Shown here piece by piece: positions 1 to 11,400 of a stretch of DNA of 64,000 bases. The notes under the pieces were generated by a model. That model saw nothing but the letters and a program-made list of their open reading frames with translations, ran no database searches and was not told the origin of the DNA. Numbering within the stretch: the stretch's first letter is position 1; each line of letters starts with the position of its first letter. A program made the position numbers and the translations under genes. This stretch comes from Micractinium sp. NFX-FRZ (Eukaryota > Chlorophyta > Trebouxiophyceae > Chlorellales > Chlorellaceae): assembly GCA_029339195.1 (NCBI GenBank), contig JAPTJF010000280.1, positions 1 to 64,000 on the forward strand, in the 5' to 3' direction.

Positions 1-119
1 AGGGTGACCTCCCCTCCTCCCTGTTTGGGCACACCGCTGGCGACAGCGAGGACCTGCACACCCTGTTCCTGGACTGGAAGGCGGAAGACAACGCCTGCCC
101 CTTGGGCCTCCCCGAATGA
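1..119 (+). CDS. 3' end of an unidentified protein (C-terminal exon)
   Basis: An open frame enters from the left edge (first full codon at 3) and stops with TGA at 117-119. It gives 38 residues beginning GDLPSSLFGHTAGDSEDL and ending PLGLPE. A possible acceptor AG lies at positions 1-2, so this may be a complete terminal exon. The peptide is acidic with no recognisable motif. The following 0.8 kb reads as a 3' UTR with a TGTAA signal at 948-952, which supports a real gene end. The family cannot be told from this fragment. Confidence 0.45.
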   Translation, partial: GDLPSSLFGHTAGDSEDLHTLFLDWKAEDNACPLGLPE

Positions 120-947
120 GCCGGCACCCGCCTGGCAGGGGGACCTGCAACTTGCCAGATGTGTGCACATGCGACCACTTGTGTACATATTATTGGGGAT
201 GCTTGGCTCGTTGCTCTTCTTTTTGCCTAAACCTTTCTCAGCCCAGCTGCCAAACTGCCCCTGCTCCGCCTCTGCCACTGAGGCGCAGCTGCCGCGTCGG
301 CACGCTGGCACGCCTCCCATACACTGCACCGCCGAACACATGCTTGTTGTAGCGCCATTGACAGCCTTTCATGCCCCTACTGACTGCACCCCATGCCACC
401 CCCAGACCTCACTTCCCGCTTCAACGCGACGTTGCTTCCCTGATCCCCTTCACACTCCCCTTCTTGACGCAATCAACAACCACTCTCCCTTTGCGCCAGG
501 GGCATGTCACCATGCCCCCGCCCTCTGCATTCGAGCCGCCCAAATCAAGCACGCCCCGCCCGCTCAAGCCCTCGTCTCTTCTTGAACCATCCATCACCAC
601 CCCTAGTCTCGCAAATCACCTGACGTGTTCATCTCGCCATGCCCTGTGGGCCCCAGTCTTCCCACCCTGTGCCTCGGTTTATTCTTACACTTGCCTGTCT
701 TCACTGATTGAACACCTGCATGCAAACGTGATCCCACGCCTGGATCTCCTCTCTGTTATCTTCTCAGCCCTTTCATCTGCTTGGCCGGCGGCACATGGGC
801 CCCCTACCATAGCCCGGCCGCACGTGTGCCCCATGTTATAGCGTGCTCCGTTGCACTCGCCGCACTGGCCAGCAGTCGTGATAATGCCCCATGCTCTCGA
901 GCGCTCTTCTTATTCAAACACCTTGGACATAGCTTGTTACCAGAACC

Positions 948-952
948 TGTAA
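948..952 (+). terminator. TGTAA poly(A) signal of left-edge gene
   Basis: TGTAA is the usual green-algal nuclear polyadenylation signal. This copy lies about 830 bases after the stop at 117-119. The assignment rests on strand and position only. Confidence 0.3.
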
Positions 953-1492
953 GGAATCTGCAGCCATCTGCTCCCCTCTTCAAAGTCGTCCCGCCTGCCC
1001 CTGTCCTCTGCTTTCGCACACCGGTACTGCCCTTTGTGTGTGCACTGCAGTGCTCGTGCTGCCGCCTTGTGTCTAAACGGACCCGTCTTGCCTGCGAAAT
1101 CTAGACGAATGTACACCGTCTCTGGCCCTAGCAGCTGTGCAGCACATGTCTGACAACAGACAGCCCAACAACGCCTTGTGTATCCAGAGGAGGAATTTGT
1201 GGGCACTGTTTCCTGGCGGGCAGACGACATAGATCTGCCTGCTGCCTGACGGCGAGTGACCAAGGTTGCCACCCGCATTGAGCGCTGAAGTCTCTGTCCC
1301 CCGCCCCACATGCTGGTCTCCTCCCAGCTGCTGCCATCTGCTGGCTCAAGCGGTGCAAGAAAATCATGCTGGACAGCCCGCCTAAGCGACTGCCCAAGCT
1401 GCTTCATGCCGGCGGGCTGCCTCATGCCTGCAGCCCCGCATATTGAAGCTGTGGTGCTGACCCTTTTGCGAGCGAGTGTGCGTTGCAAGCGT

Positions 1493-1497
1493 TTACA
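1493..1497 (-). terminator. TGTAA poly(A) signal of uL22 gene
   Basis: TTACA on the + strand reads TGTAA on the minus strand, about 335 bases after the stop of the uL22 gene. It fits as its poly(A) signal but is assigned by position only. Confidence 0.3.
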
Positions 1498-1830
1498 TGC
1501 CAGCAGCCCGCGCCTGAAAGCTGAGGGGTGGGCGGGCGCGGGTGCGGGCCGAGGCTGGCTGGAGCAGCGAGCGTGGAAAGAAAGGACTGGGCGGTTGGGG
1601 TGCGGGGTGGGGTGGGGTGGAGAAAGAGGGAATGAAACTACCGGGCGTTTGCATACTGTTTGACGAGATGGCTGAAGGGGTGCAGGTGCATGTTCCGAGA
1701 GTGCCGGCGGACGCAAGGGGGCACCTCATGCCACGTCAGCGCAACGTCGCAAGCTCCTCATCGTGACCTCCTCCTTCCGTGCTGGCAGCTGGAGGTTTGC
1801 GGCTAAAGCTTAAGGGAGTTAAGCTGCAGC

Positions 1831-4026
1831 TCACGCCTCGTTCTCACGGACCTTGATGGTGATGTGGCACATGGGCTTCAGGATGGGGTAGGCACGGCCC
1901 TGCAGCACGGCAGCATGGGGGGGTGGCAGCAGCAAGTGCTCAGCAGGGCGGCGACAACAGCGGCAAACAGCAGAGGCACAAGGCAGGCGCACCAGCGAAG
2001 TGGGTTAACAGCAATAAAAACGCCGCCGGCGCGAATGCCCGCTGTGCCTGCTGCGCCTTGGGCTGGTGCACAAGGCCTCTGTGTCGAATGTGCGGGCCGC
2101 ATCCGCAGCAAGGCGGGCTGCACACGGCACGCGCAGCATGGCACAACGCATGCGCTGTGCACAGCATGCACAGCGTGCGCAGCTGGGGCGCAAGGCGCCC
2201 ACACAGCACCGCGCAGCACGGCATGGCATGGCGTAGTGTGCGCAGCATGCGCAGCGTGCGCACCTGGGCGCGGGGCTGCGCGCGCTTCAGCACGGGGCCC
2301 TCGTCGGCAAAGCACTCTGACACGACCAGCTTGGCCTTGCGCATGCCCTGGTTCTGCTTGGCGTTGGCGGCGGCAGACAGCAGCGTCTTGAGCACGGGCT
2401 CGCACGCCTGCAGGCGGAAGGGAAAGCAGGGCGCGGGTGAGAAGGTGTGGTCAGGTCGGAGTTTGGCATGCTGTGCATGCTGTGCCACATGCTGTGCATG
2501 CTGTGACGGGGGAGGGGAGCGGGGAGACAGACCCGAGGGCTGGCCAATGCCAGCTTGCAGCATCTCTGCCGCAGCCAGCACAGTGCGCCTGCCCCCAGGC
2601 TGTCGGGCGGAGGCTGACTTGGCTCCAGGACTGGCTGTGTGGCTGCCTCGTGCCCATGGCTTGCTGCCGCCAGTGCAGCTTAGCGCTGGCCTGCAGACGC
2701 TGCTCTGCACTCCTCGCCCTGCTCAAGCATGTGCCGTGCTGCTGCAATTGTGCTAGGCTGGAGGCCGTGCTGCCTGCGCCGCTGCCACTCAAAGCTCCTG
2801 CTCCCCCCGACGGGTGCCACAATCGCCAGGGTGTGCCGCAGTACTGTGCCCATCACTCCTCTGCTGCAGCTCTGTCCCCGGCTGTGCCACCTCAGCTGGC
2901 TCTGCTGCCCAACTGTGCCATGCCGCACTCTACGGCCGCAGCGCGCGTGCCGTGCCGCCCGCCCACGACCACGGCGTGCCGCTGAGCTGCGCTTGCAGCT
3001 GGCCTGCCCAGCGCTGGCCAACAGGAAGACAAAGCTGCACCCACCCTGCATTTAGTCGCCAACATGACCCGCTGCTGCTGGAAGAAGGACGCCCAACATG
3101 ACGCACACAATATTCCCAGTGCCCGCCAAAAGGCTCGTTGGTTGACGTTTGCCTCACCTTGTACGGCATGTACTCCAGGATCATGATTGCCTCCTCATAG
3201 CTGCGCCCCCGGATCTGGTCCAGAACGCGGCGCACCTGCACGCGGGCGGGCACAGGCAGGCAGGGCGCAAGTGGGGCAGGTAGGGCGGGCGTGAGGCAGG
3301 CCACACGCTGTGCACGTGGGTGCCTGGGCAGCATGCGTTGCTGTGCATGCATCTATCTGTGCCGGCAAAGCTGGCTGGACCGGAGCCCGGATGGGTGGCT
3401 GGCTGTATGGCTGGGGCCAAGCCTCCCAAATGTTGCGCCTTGCCGCACATGCGTGCTGCTGCTGCTGCTGCTGCCCACACGCAAAGCACCGCCTGCTGCA
3501 TGCGCCATGAGCGTGCAATGCGAAATAAATGCTGCGCCTGCAAGCACAGCATCACTGATGCGACGGCAAGCAGCATGGCTGGGCGGCCTCTGCTGCATTG
3601 CTGCCCCCGCCGTGCCACCACACCGCAGTTCGCGAGACGCCGCCCGTGCTCCCGCAGCTGCGGTCCCCACCTTGAGGGCAGAGCCGCGGATGAAGCGCAG
3701 GTGTGCCACAGCCTCCGAGGAAGCCTCCACCTCTGCTGCTGCTGCCTTGGCCACCACAGACTGCGAGAGCGCGCTGCTGCGGGCGGCCACCGGGCGGGCC
3801 GCCACCAGCGGCACCTGCACAGGCAGACGGCGGGCGGGAGGTGAGAGCGGGCGTGCGTGCCCGCCGCGCACCATCCCCGCTCAAGGCGCACACAAACACA
3901 TATGCAGCTGGCAGGGTGGGCTGCTGGCGGGGAGGCAGGCCGCTCCGCGGGCGCCACCACCACAGGGCGAGGTGCATTCCTCACCGCGCGGAAAGCCTTC
4001 ACGCTGCTCAGCTGCACCGACTTCAT
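1831..4026 (-). CDS. RPL22: plastid large-subunit ribosomal protein uL22c
   Basis: Five exons on the minus strand: 4026-3985, 3814-3671, 3235-3158, 2407-2264, 1899-1831 (158 aa, all introns phase 0). The N-terminus (residues 1 to about 50, Ser/Ala/Val-rich with few acidic residues) looks like a plastid transit peptide. The mature part is a bacterial-type uL22: [16 protein letters not shown], then [17 protein letters not shown], and the C-terminal signature [17 protein letters not shown]. uL22 lines the peptide exit tunnel of the 50S subunit. The gene is commonly plastid-encoded in plants, so this is a nuclear copy with an acquired targeting sequence. The ATG at 4026 opens the only in-frame exon upstream of the transit region. 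A mitochondrial destination cannot be excluded, but the Cys/His pattern is cyanobacterial. It shares a 367-bp divergent promoter with the ClpR gene, another plastid proteostasis component. Confidence 0.9.
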
Positions 4027-4393
4027 GGCCGCCTGCGCCGCCACTGGCCGGCACTGCACGCTGCACGCTGCCTGCATGGCTGGCTGTTTTGCTCCGCTCC
4101 ACAACCGGCTGGTGCAAGCAGCGTGTGAAGCTCGTTGGCGGTGGTAAACACAAGGGGAGGCCCAATGCGTGACCCCCAGCCTCACCGCTCCACGTTTGCA
4201 TGGATGAGAGGGCGACCCAGGCTGCGCAGGTGGAGGGCCTAGGCGGGCTCCACTGCGCTTCCCATCAATTGCAGCGATCACAGAGTCGTATTCAGCAGCC
4301 AGCAGGCCGCCTCCGCACCCCTCCGCCCGACACCACCACACACCTCTCGCGCTCCCCAGCACGCTCTCGGCGGCCAAGCAGCGCGCAGCAGAC
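4027..4393. promoter_or_regulatory. bidirectional promoter interval, uL22c / ClpR
   Basis: The two start codons lie 367 bp apart in opposite directions, so both promoters and 5' UTRs must fit here. I see no TATA box that I would trust. Both products are plastid-targeted. Confidence 0.4.
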
Positions 4394-7300
4394 ATGCAGG
4401 CGGTGGCACAGCAGCAACGCGCCGCGTTTGGCGCGCAGCAGCAGGCACCGCGGGCGCCCCGCCCCGCCGCCGCCGCCCCGCCGCCCAGCAGCAGCAGCAG
4501 CCTGAGCAGCGCCGCGGCACGGCGCAGCAGCAGCGGCAACAGCAGCAGTAGAGCAGCACGGTGCGTGGGCAGCAAGGGGGACTGGGGGGAGCCCCGGTTG
4601 CCACCAGCGAAGCGGGCGCTCTGCTTTTGCCGCCGCTCAGTTGCGCCACTGGCACCGCACCAGTGCAGCTGCTCTTGTGCTGCTGTGCTCACCCGATGCC
4701 TTGCTGGTCGCCCTGCAGGCTGCCACCTGTGTGTGCGCGGCGTGAGCGGGACCCCATCATTGCGCCCGTCATTCAGATGGGCCAGCAGGGCGAGGTGGGC
4801 GGGCGGGGGGCCTGTGACGCACGCTGCTTGCGCAGGTCGCCATTGAATCATTTTGTGCTTGCTTTGTGCTTGCACCCCCCTCCTCTCTCCTGCATGCCCA
4901 GCTGTTCCCCCGGAGTGCTTTCCCATCAGCCCGTGCGCTGCCGCACCACTTGCTTTGCTAGTTGCCTCTTCAACCTCCCTCCACCCACTCTCCCTGCATC
5001 TGCCATACGCTGCCACCTGAGCTGCAACTCCCAACAGCAGGTTCTGTGCTTTGAATTAATGCTAATACGCGGCAGGTGGCGGACACTCCACGGCTTCCTC
5101 ATGCACCCACCGCGCCTCCTGCGCTGCTACACCATGCCACCCTGTTCCTTGCCTGCACTGCTGACGCAGGAGACTGTGGGCCACCGCAGGTTTCTCCGGC
5201 CTTGCCGCTGCGCCTGCTGCACCTCTGCTGAGACCTCTGCTGACATGCCTGCTGCGCCTGCTGTGCGTGCTGTGCTGCCGCAGGAGGTTGTCGACCTCTA
5301 CGGCTTCCTCATGCGCAACCGCATCATCTTCCTCAACCAGCGGATCAACGACCAGGTGGGGCTGCTGAACACGGACGGGACAGGGAAAGAAAGCGGCCCT
5401 GGGGGCTGCTAAAGGTGGCTCACACGAGACACAGGGGACCTGCGCTGGTGTGGATTCGGTGGTGAATCCGGCCTGGTGGGCAGGTTGTGGGCTGGGTGTG
5501 GTGCAGGCATCCTCCTTCTCAACCAGCGCGCCAAGTCAACGGCCAGCTGGTGGGGTGAGGACGGGAGATAGGGAATAGGCGCGGGTGTGGATGTTGCTGG
5601 TGGGCCTCGTTTGGGGTTGCGCCAACTAGTGGTGGGGCTGATGGTAGGTGGGCAGCCTTCAGCCGCCTGTGGCCCCCGTTCCTGCCTCGCCCCTCCTTTC
5701 CACCTCTCTGCACACCCTTGCATGCCCCCGCTGCCAGCTGCGCCCCCTGGCCCCTGCATGAACCCACCCCATTGCGCCCACCCCACTCGCAGGTGCCCAT
5801 CCCCAGGTTGTTGCCTCTGCAAGCTTGAACTCGGAACCTCCCAAACTGTCTCCAACCCACTGTGTGTCCGCCTGGCTGCGCCCACCCCACTCGTATGCGC
5901 AGGTGGCCACCCAGGTGGTTGCCTCCCTGCTGGCCATGGATTCTCTGAACCCGGAGGAGGAGATCAAGGTGTACATCAACTGCCCGCAGGTGGGAAGTGA
6001 ACTCTCTTGTTTTCTGTGCTGTTCTGTTTTGTTGTATTGGGAGATCAAGGTGTACATCAACTGCCCGCAGGTGAGGAGCGAGCTCAGTTCTGCCCTGATT
6101 TGTCCGATATTGCTGTGCTGGCAAACCAAGGTGTACATCAACTGCCCGCAGGTGGGCGGTGCTCCTGTTGTGTTGAGTGCGGAGTGAGCTCTCTTGTGTT
6201 CTGTGCGGTGCGGTGCGGTGCTGTGCTGTTGCTGTGCTGTTGCCGTGCTGTTGCTGTGCTGCTCTGGCGTGTTCCGTCTTCAGTCACGAAAGCGGGTGGT
6301 TTATGCGTGCCGCTGCGCCGCACTCAGCTGTGCCGCACCGGCCTGCACTCCTGCTGCCCCTGCCCTGCCTCCCTCCCCACCTCTCCTCCCTCCTCATCCG
6401 GTCCCCCTCCACGGCTGCTCCTCTCTCATGTCTCCTGCACAAACACAGGGCTCCCCCTACAGCGTGACCGCGATCTTGGACACGATGCGCGCCATCCGCG
6501 CCCCCGTCTCCACCGTCGCCTTTGGCATCGTGGGCGGCACCGCCACCGTGGTGCTGGCGTCGGGCACCAAGGGCCGCCGCTTTGCCATGGCCAACGCCCG
6601 CATCCTGCTGCAGCAGCCCATGGGAGGCTTGCAAGGCTCGGCGGGTGCGTGGGGGCAGGGGCGGGGGCGTGCTTGCTACGGGTAGCGATGGGGTGCAGCT
6701 TGACAAACGGCGGCATGCACTGGAATGCTGGGTGCATGCAAAACCTCGCCCTTCTCCTGCACCTCTTCACCCCCACAGGCACGTGCAAGCACCACTGCTA
6801 CTGAGCAAAGACCGCAACATGCGTGTGGTGCACCGCTCCCGCTCCTTCCCCTTCCCCTTCACCCACTCCTGCCTGCCTGCAGACGAGTGCAACATCACCG
6901 CCACCGAGCTCAACCGCAACATGCGCGTGATGTACCGCTTCCTCTCTGAGGCCACGGGCCTGTCGGAGGAGCAGGTGGAGATGGAGTGCGGTGAGTGGCC
7001 TGCCTGCCTGGCGGGGCGGTGTAGGTGAAAGGTGTAGGAGGCTTGGGCATGAGAGGCAAGGAGACGCGTCTGGCGTGGGGACGTGCTGTGTTTCACGCTG
7101 TACCCAATTCATGCCTTCTCTGGATGTTGTGTTCCAGCACTTGTTGGGTGGCAAGGTATGGGAAGTGTGGTGGCCCTTAATGCCGGGGGAGCAGGTGGGG
7201 ATGGAGTGCGGTGAGTTGCCTGCCTGCCTGGCGGGGTGGGTGGCATGTGGTCCAGGGGGCGGGAGGCCTGGGCACAAGTGCCTGATGGGGCGGTTTGTGT

Positions 7301-7601
7301 CTGGTCTGGGGGTATGCAGGCTTGGTTCTGAGCAGGCAAGCACGCGAATCTGATGGCAGGGATGGCGTGCAGTGTGTGTGCCCTTCTCATCTCTTGGGTC
7401 CTGCTGGCGGAGTGGCCTAAGCACTCTTTGCACTCCTGTCCCACGCTTGCCCCATGCTTGCTGTATGAGCAGCCGCTCCAACCTCCCCGCCTCGCCTGCC
7501 CTCTCCCCTTGTCTCCCTGCTCCCCTCCTGCAGACCGTGACAACTTCATGGGTCCCAAGCAGGCGATAGAGCTGGGCCTGATTGACGGCGTCATCGCATG
7601 A
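4394..7601 (+). CDS. CLPR: ClpR-type non-catalytic plastid Clp protease core subunit
   Basis: Exons 4394-4560, 4719-4794, 5284-5355, 5903-5989, 6449-6644, 6883-6990, 7534-7601 give 257 aa. Residues 1 to about 60 are Gln/Ala/Ser/Arg-rich and fit a transit peptide. A ClpP fold follows: VDLYGFLMRNRIIFLNQRI, KVYINCPQGSPYSV, GTKGRRFAMANARILLQQP, ending ELGLIDGVIA. The catalytic Ser position (ClpP G-x-A-A-S-M-G) is GIVGGTA at 160-166, and the catalytic His of ClpP 'HQP' is Gln (QQP, 189-191). It is therefore a ClpR, which builds the plastid ring without proteolysis. The C-terminus resembles plant ClpR4 from memory, but the paralogue number is not certain. Several introns carry copies of neighbouring exon edges, notably at 5966-6208, 6811-6848 and 7191-7239. 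A TGTAA signal lies 290 bases past the stop. Confidence 0.88.
5966..6208 (+). repeat. 81-bp unit repeated three times across a ClpR 5' splice site
   Basis: Copies start at 5966, 6047 and 6128, exactly 81 bp apart. The first 27 bases of each are identical and encode the exon end KVYINCPQ followed by the donor GTG. The remainder of each unit is diverged. The first copy is the true end of the exon at 5989. Reading on through all three copies keeps the frame with no stop. Confidence 0.9.
6971..7239 (+). repeat. direct repeat of a ClpR exon end and donor site
   Basis: About 49 bases at 6971-7019 (end of the exon, GEQVEMEC-type coding, and the start of the intron) recur at 7191-7239 with only a few mismatches, 220 bp downstream inside the same intron. 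Confidence 0.85.
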
Positions 7602-8451
7602 GGCGCCAGCTGGGGCTTGCCTCCCTCCTCCCACAACTCTGCTGGGGCACCGCGCCGGCTCGGTGCGAGCGGCATCCATGGCATGGCGTGCGCTGCGGGC
7701 CGGCGCCACAGGCCGGTGCAGTGCGCCGGCGCCTGGATGCTTTGAAGGCTTCTCCCCTGTTGGCAAAGCAGCTGCACATGGTGCACAGCAGCAGCAGCTG
7801 CACATGGCGCACCCGCTTGCGCTCCAACAGCCGGCTCAGCCCTACACACCCTCCTTGTGCTCCACCCTCCCTCTTCATCGTTCCCAGTTGTAAGCAGCTC
7901 TTCCGTTGTCCGTTGTCTGGGGTTGGCTTGACAGGCAGTGGCAGGGGTGACGCGCACATGGTGTGGGGATGCGCGCGCACTTGAACAAGACACACAGGAA
8001 TGAAGAATCAATGCGCACTCAACACCAAATCAAATCGATCCTCAAAGGGGGGAGCGCCCGCTGGCCTGGAGGGGTACAGAGAGGGGGGGCGGCATGGGGC
8101 GCCCGGCAAGGGGGTGGCGAAACCGGAGGAGGGGAAGCAAGTGCGGGGTTTTGTTGAACGAGGGGTGCGGGTGCAAGTGGGGAGAAGGTTTGGGGGCCGG
8201 GAGCAATAAAGCGAGGGGGAACACAAGAAGCAAGCGCCTCGCGCAGAGCGGGAGGCAGAGGCTGGGATGTCGGGGTGGGTGGGTGGGCGTGCCATGCCTG
8301 CAAGTGCCAAGGCTGCAGTTGCTCAGCCGCCGGCGGGCAACCGCTGCGCACCGCACACTGTTGTGCCGGCATCCTGAGCCCCGAGTGAAAGCGTGACCCT
8401 AGTGGGGTCGGACGGAAGCTTTGCCTTGGCGGCTGCTGCTCCATCCCAACT
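7602..8451. other. convergent 3' spacer ClpR / VIPP1
   Basis: This holds two 3' UTRs facing each other. The part after 7970 is A/G-rich on the + strand. I see no gene in it. Confidence 0.5.
7889..7893 (+). terminator. TGTAA poly(A) signal of ClpR gene
   Basis: The TGTAA motif lies about 290 bases after the ClpR stop, a normal 3' UTR length for green algae. Confidence 0.5.
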
Positions 8452-11400
8452 TCACGGCCCCAGGCGCTTCTTCATGTCCTGCAGCTCAACGTCAAAGGCA
8501 TCCGCCAGCGGCCGGCCGGGGGGCAGCTGCACAGGGAGGGAGTGGAGGGGCAGGGGCGGCACGAAATGAGGCAGGCGGCGGGCACAGGTGCCAAGGCTTG
8601 TGAAGGCCCAGGTGCTGGCTCGTGAAGGCCCAGGTCCTTGGCGTGTTGGGTGGGCCCAACCCCCTGGCCTGCATGCGGACTGCCGCGCGTGTGCGGACGC
8701 TGTTAAGCACACACTGTGCGGCGTGCTGGTGGCCCCCCACTGAACTTGCTGGCCCTCAGCGCACTCCTCCTGCCCGCCTTGTTGCCCGCGTGCGCGACAC
8801 GAGACACAGGGGCCATCAGGCAGCCCTGCAGCTCAACGCATCTGCCTCCCCCCGTCCTCACCTGGCTTGCTGCCCTGCTGCAGCCGGCCCCACCACAACA
8901 ACATGCACCCAAGCAGGCCCCACACGGCTGCTGCTGCGCCGCCTGCTCAGGCTCCCCACGGCTGCTGCTGCTGCTGTGCCTGCTCACCTCCCCGGCCACC
9001 TTGCTGCCGCCTCCCAGCGAGGCCTTCATCTTGGACAGCTCGTCGTCCACGTCGCTGCCCTCCAGCGCGCGGAACTTGGACTCAATGTTGTCGGGGGCCA
9101 CCAGCTGGGGACAGGTGGGTGGAGAGAGAGAGTGGGTACATGTAAGCGCACAGCATGCATGTCAGTCCATGCTTTCCAGAGCGAAGAACTTGGACCAAAC
9201 AGCGTCGGGGGGCGCCAGCTGGGGACGGGACGTGGAACGAAGAGAGGTGTGAGTGGCAGCTGCTCTCGCAGCCTGCATCTCAGCCTGCATGTCCAGACAG
9301 GCTCGGCTCCTTCTCCTTTGCGCCCGCACACCCTGGGCTCAACCCCTGACTGAAGCTGTCCCAACCATCTGGGCAGCCTCCGCGTGCACCTCTAGGCTCA
9401 TCACCCGTGCGCTCAAACCCTGAGCTGTAACCTGCCCTCAACCCTAATGCTGACTCACCATCTGCGCCGCCTCCGCCTGCGCCTCCAGGCTCATCACCTT
9501 CTCCTCCATGCGCTCAAACGCGCCCAGCGCGCTGCTCGTGTCCAGCCCAGCAACCTGCGGGGGGGGGGGGGGGGGGGGGGGGGGGAGGAGATAAGGTTGG
9601 AAAGAGAGAGGGGCCGGGTAGGGAGGGCGTAAGGGGGTACGCAAGGTAGGAGCCAGCAGCATAGTGCACAGTGCCCGCCAATCGCGCCCCTCCGCCGCCC
9701 AGCCGGCATGCAACTGCTGCCGTTGCAAAGCCCACAGAAGCACGGGAGACCAAGCGGCTCCATGCATGCGCACCATGTCATTGATTGCGCGCGCCGACTT
9801 GGCAGACTGCGCACGGGCCTTGAGCGTGTCCTTCTTCATCTTGGCCTGCACAGCACAGCATGACCACAGCACGGCGCAGCATGAGCGTGGCGCAGCATGT
9901 GCGCAGCGAGCGCACAGCGTGCCCTCAGCACGCCCTGCATCATCTTGGCCTGAGACACAGCACAGGGCGCATTTCGCAGGGCAGGCGAGGAAGATCCCCA
10001 CGCCCTCTGCGTGCCGACTCTCCAGCACCCCTCCCCATGGCCTCGGCCCAAGCACAGCGTTGCTTTCCACCCCCACCGGGGCTTTGAAACACACATAGCC
10101 CCGCCACAGCAACCGCCTCCGCCAGCCTTTCCACTGACACTTGCATGTTGCCCACAGCTCGTAAGCCCCTGCACAAGGTGTGATGATGATGATGGACACG
10201 AAAGCAGCAGGGCAGGCGCGCACCTCTCCCAGCTTGTTCTCCAGCACCCGCATGTTGCCCACAATCGTGTCCACCGCCTTGCTCTGCTGCTCCAACTGGC
10301 CCTTCAGCATAGACGCGTTGTCCTGCAGCAATGCGGGTGCGTGGGGTTGGAGGACAGCCGGGACGGCCGAGGCAAGAGAGGGCGCGGTGAATAACGATGC
10401 GCGTACGTGAGCCGTCAGCTGATGACATATGGCATGCACCCCCGAAGCTGTTTGGTTGGCACCCCCCTACACCTCATCCCACCTCCCACTCCCGCCGCTC
10501 CGCATCCCGCACCCTCGACCCCACAACGCCCCTCCCCGCCCCCCGCCCCTCGCGCGCCTCCACACCTGGAAAGCCTTGCGCCGGGTGAGCGCCTCCTTGG
10601 CCAGCTCCTCATCCCCCTTGGCCAGCGCCAGCTCAGCGCGCCTGCGTGGCGCCAGGCGGGCAGCAGGTACCTACGGTTAGTGGTGGTATCAGGGCCAGCA
10701 CAGAGACGGCAGCAACGGAGGTACATGAAGCGGGCAGGCGCAGCCGCACACTCCTCAGCTGTGCACCGAGGCAGCAGCTAGCCATGCCGGTGCCCACAAT
10801 CGCTGCTGTCCTAGCCACAACCGAGGTACGGGAGGAAGCACACACATGTGCCCACTGTGTGCTGGTACCACACTCACTTGTACCAGTCGTCAGCGGTCTG
10901 GGCTGCCAGCTCGTACTTGTTCTGCAGCCGCTTCTGGGAGGCGGTGACCTGCAGGGGCCAGGTGCGGCGCAGGAACACAAGGCATGGCATTGATTGATTA
11001 CACGAGCAGCACGCAGTGCAAGCGTGAGTCACAACCGGAGGCACCTGGCTGGAACAGGCGCCAGCCAGCAGGCCTGCCAGCCGCCCCCGCCGTGCTGCTC
11101 TGCAGCCCGCATCCTCATGCGTGCCTCCTGCAACGCTCTTCTCCAGTAACAAAACACTGCTCCGCTGTCACTGCGCCCGCCCACCTCTGCCGCCGCCTGG
11201 CGCAGGCGGATCAGGTCATTCTGCATGTCTGACACCGCCTGGTCCAGAATTTTCTCAGGGTCCTCAGCGGCGCTCACTGCAGGGGGCATTCAACACGACA
11301 CAATTGCGCTGCTGCTTTGATGATGGGATAGCAAGTGAGTCGGTTTGTTTGGTTGGCGGATCGACTCAGCGAGGGCAACAACACCTCAGCCAAGCTGAAC

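Larger units (their letters stand above)
120..1830. other. convergent 3' spacer
   Basis: This holds the 3' untranslated regions of the left-edge gene (+) and of the uL22 gene (-). I see no coding exon. Open frames on both strands have no family-like sequence and no consistent splice sites. Confidence 0.5.

Noticed and set aside
3181..5034. 617-codon open frame on the minus strand
   Set aside because: It crosses verified exons and introns of uL22c and the ClpR gene in other frames. Composition is that of GC-rich antisense and no family is visible.
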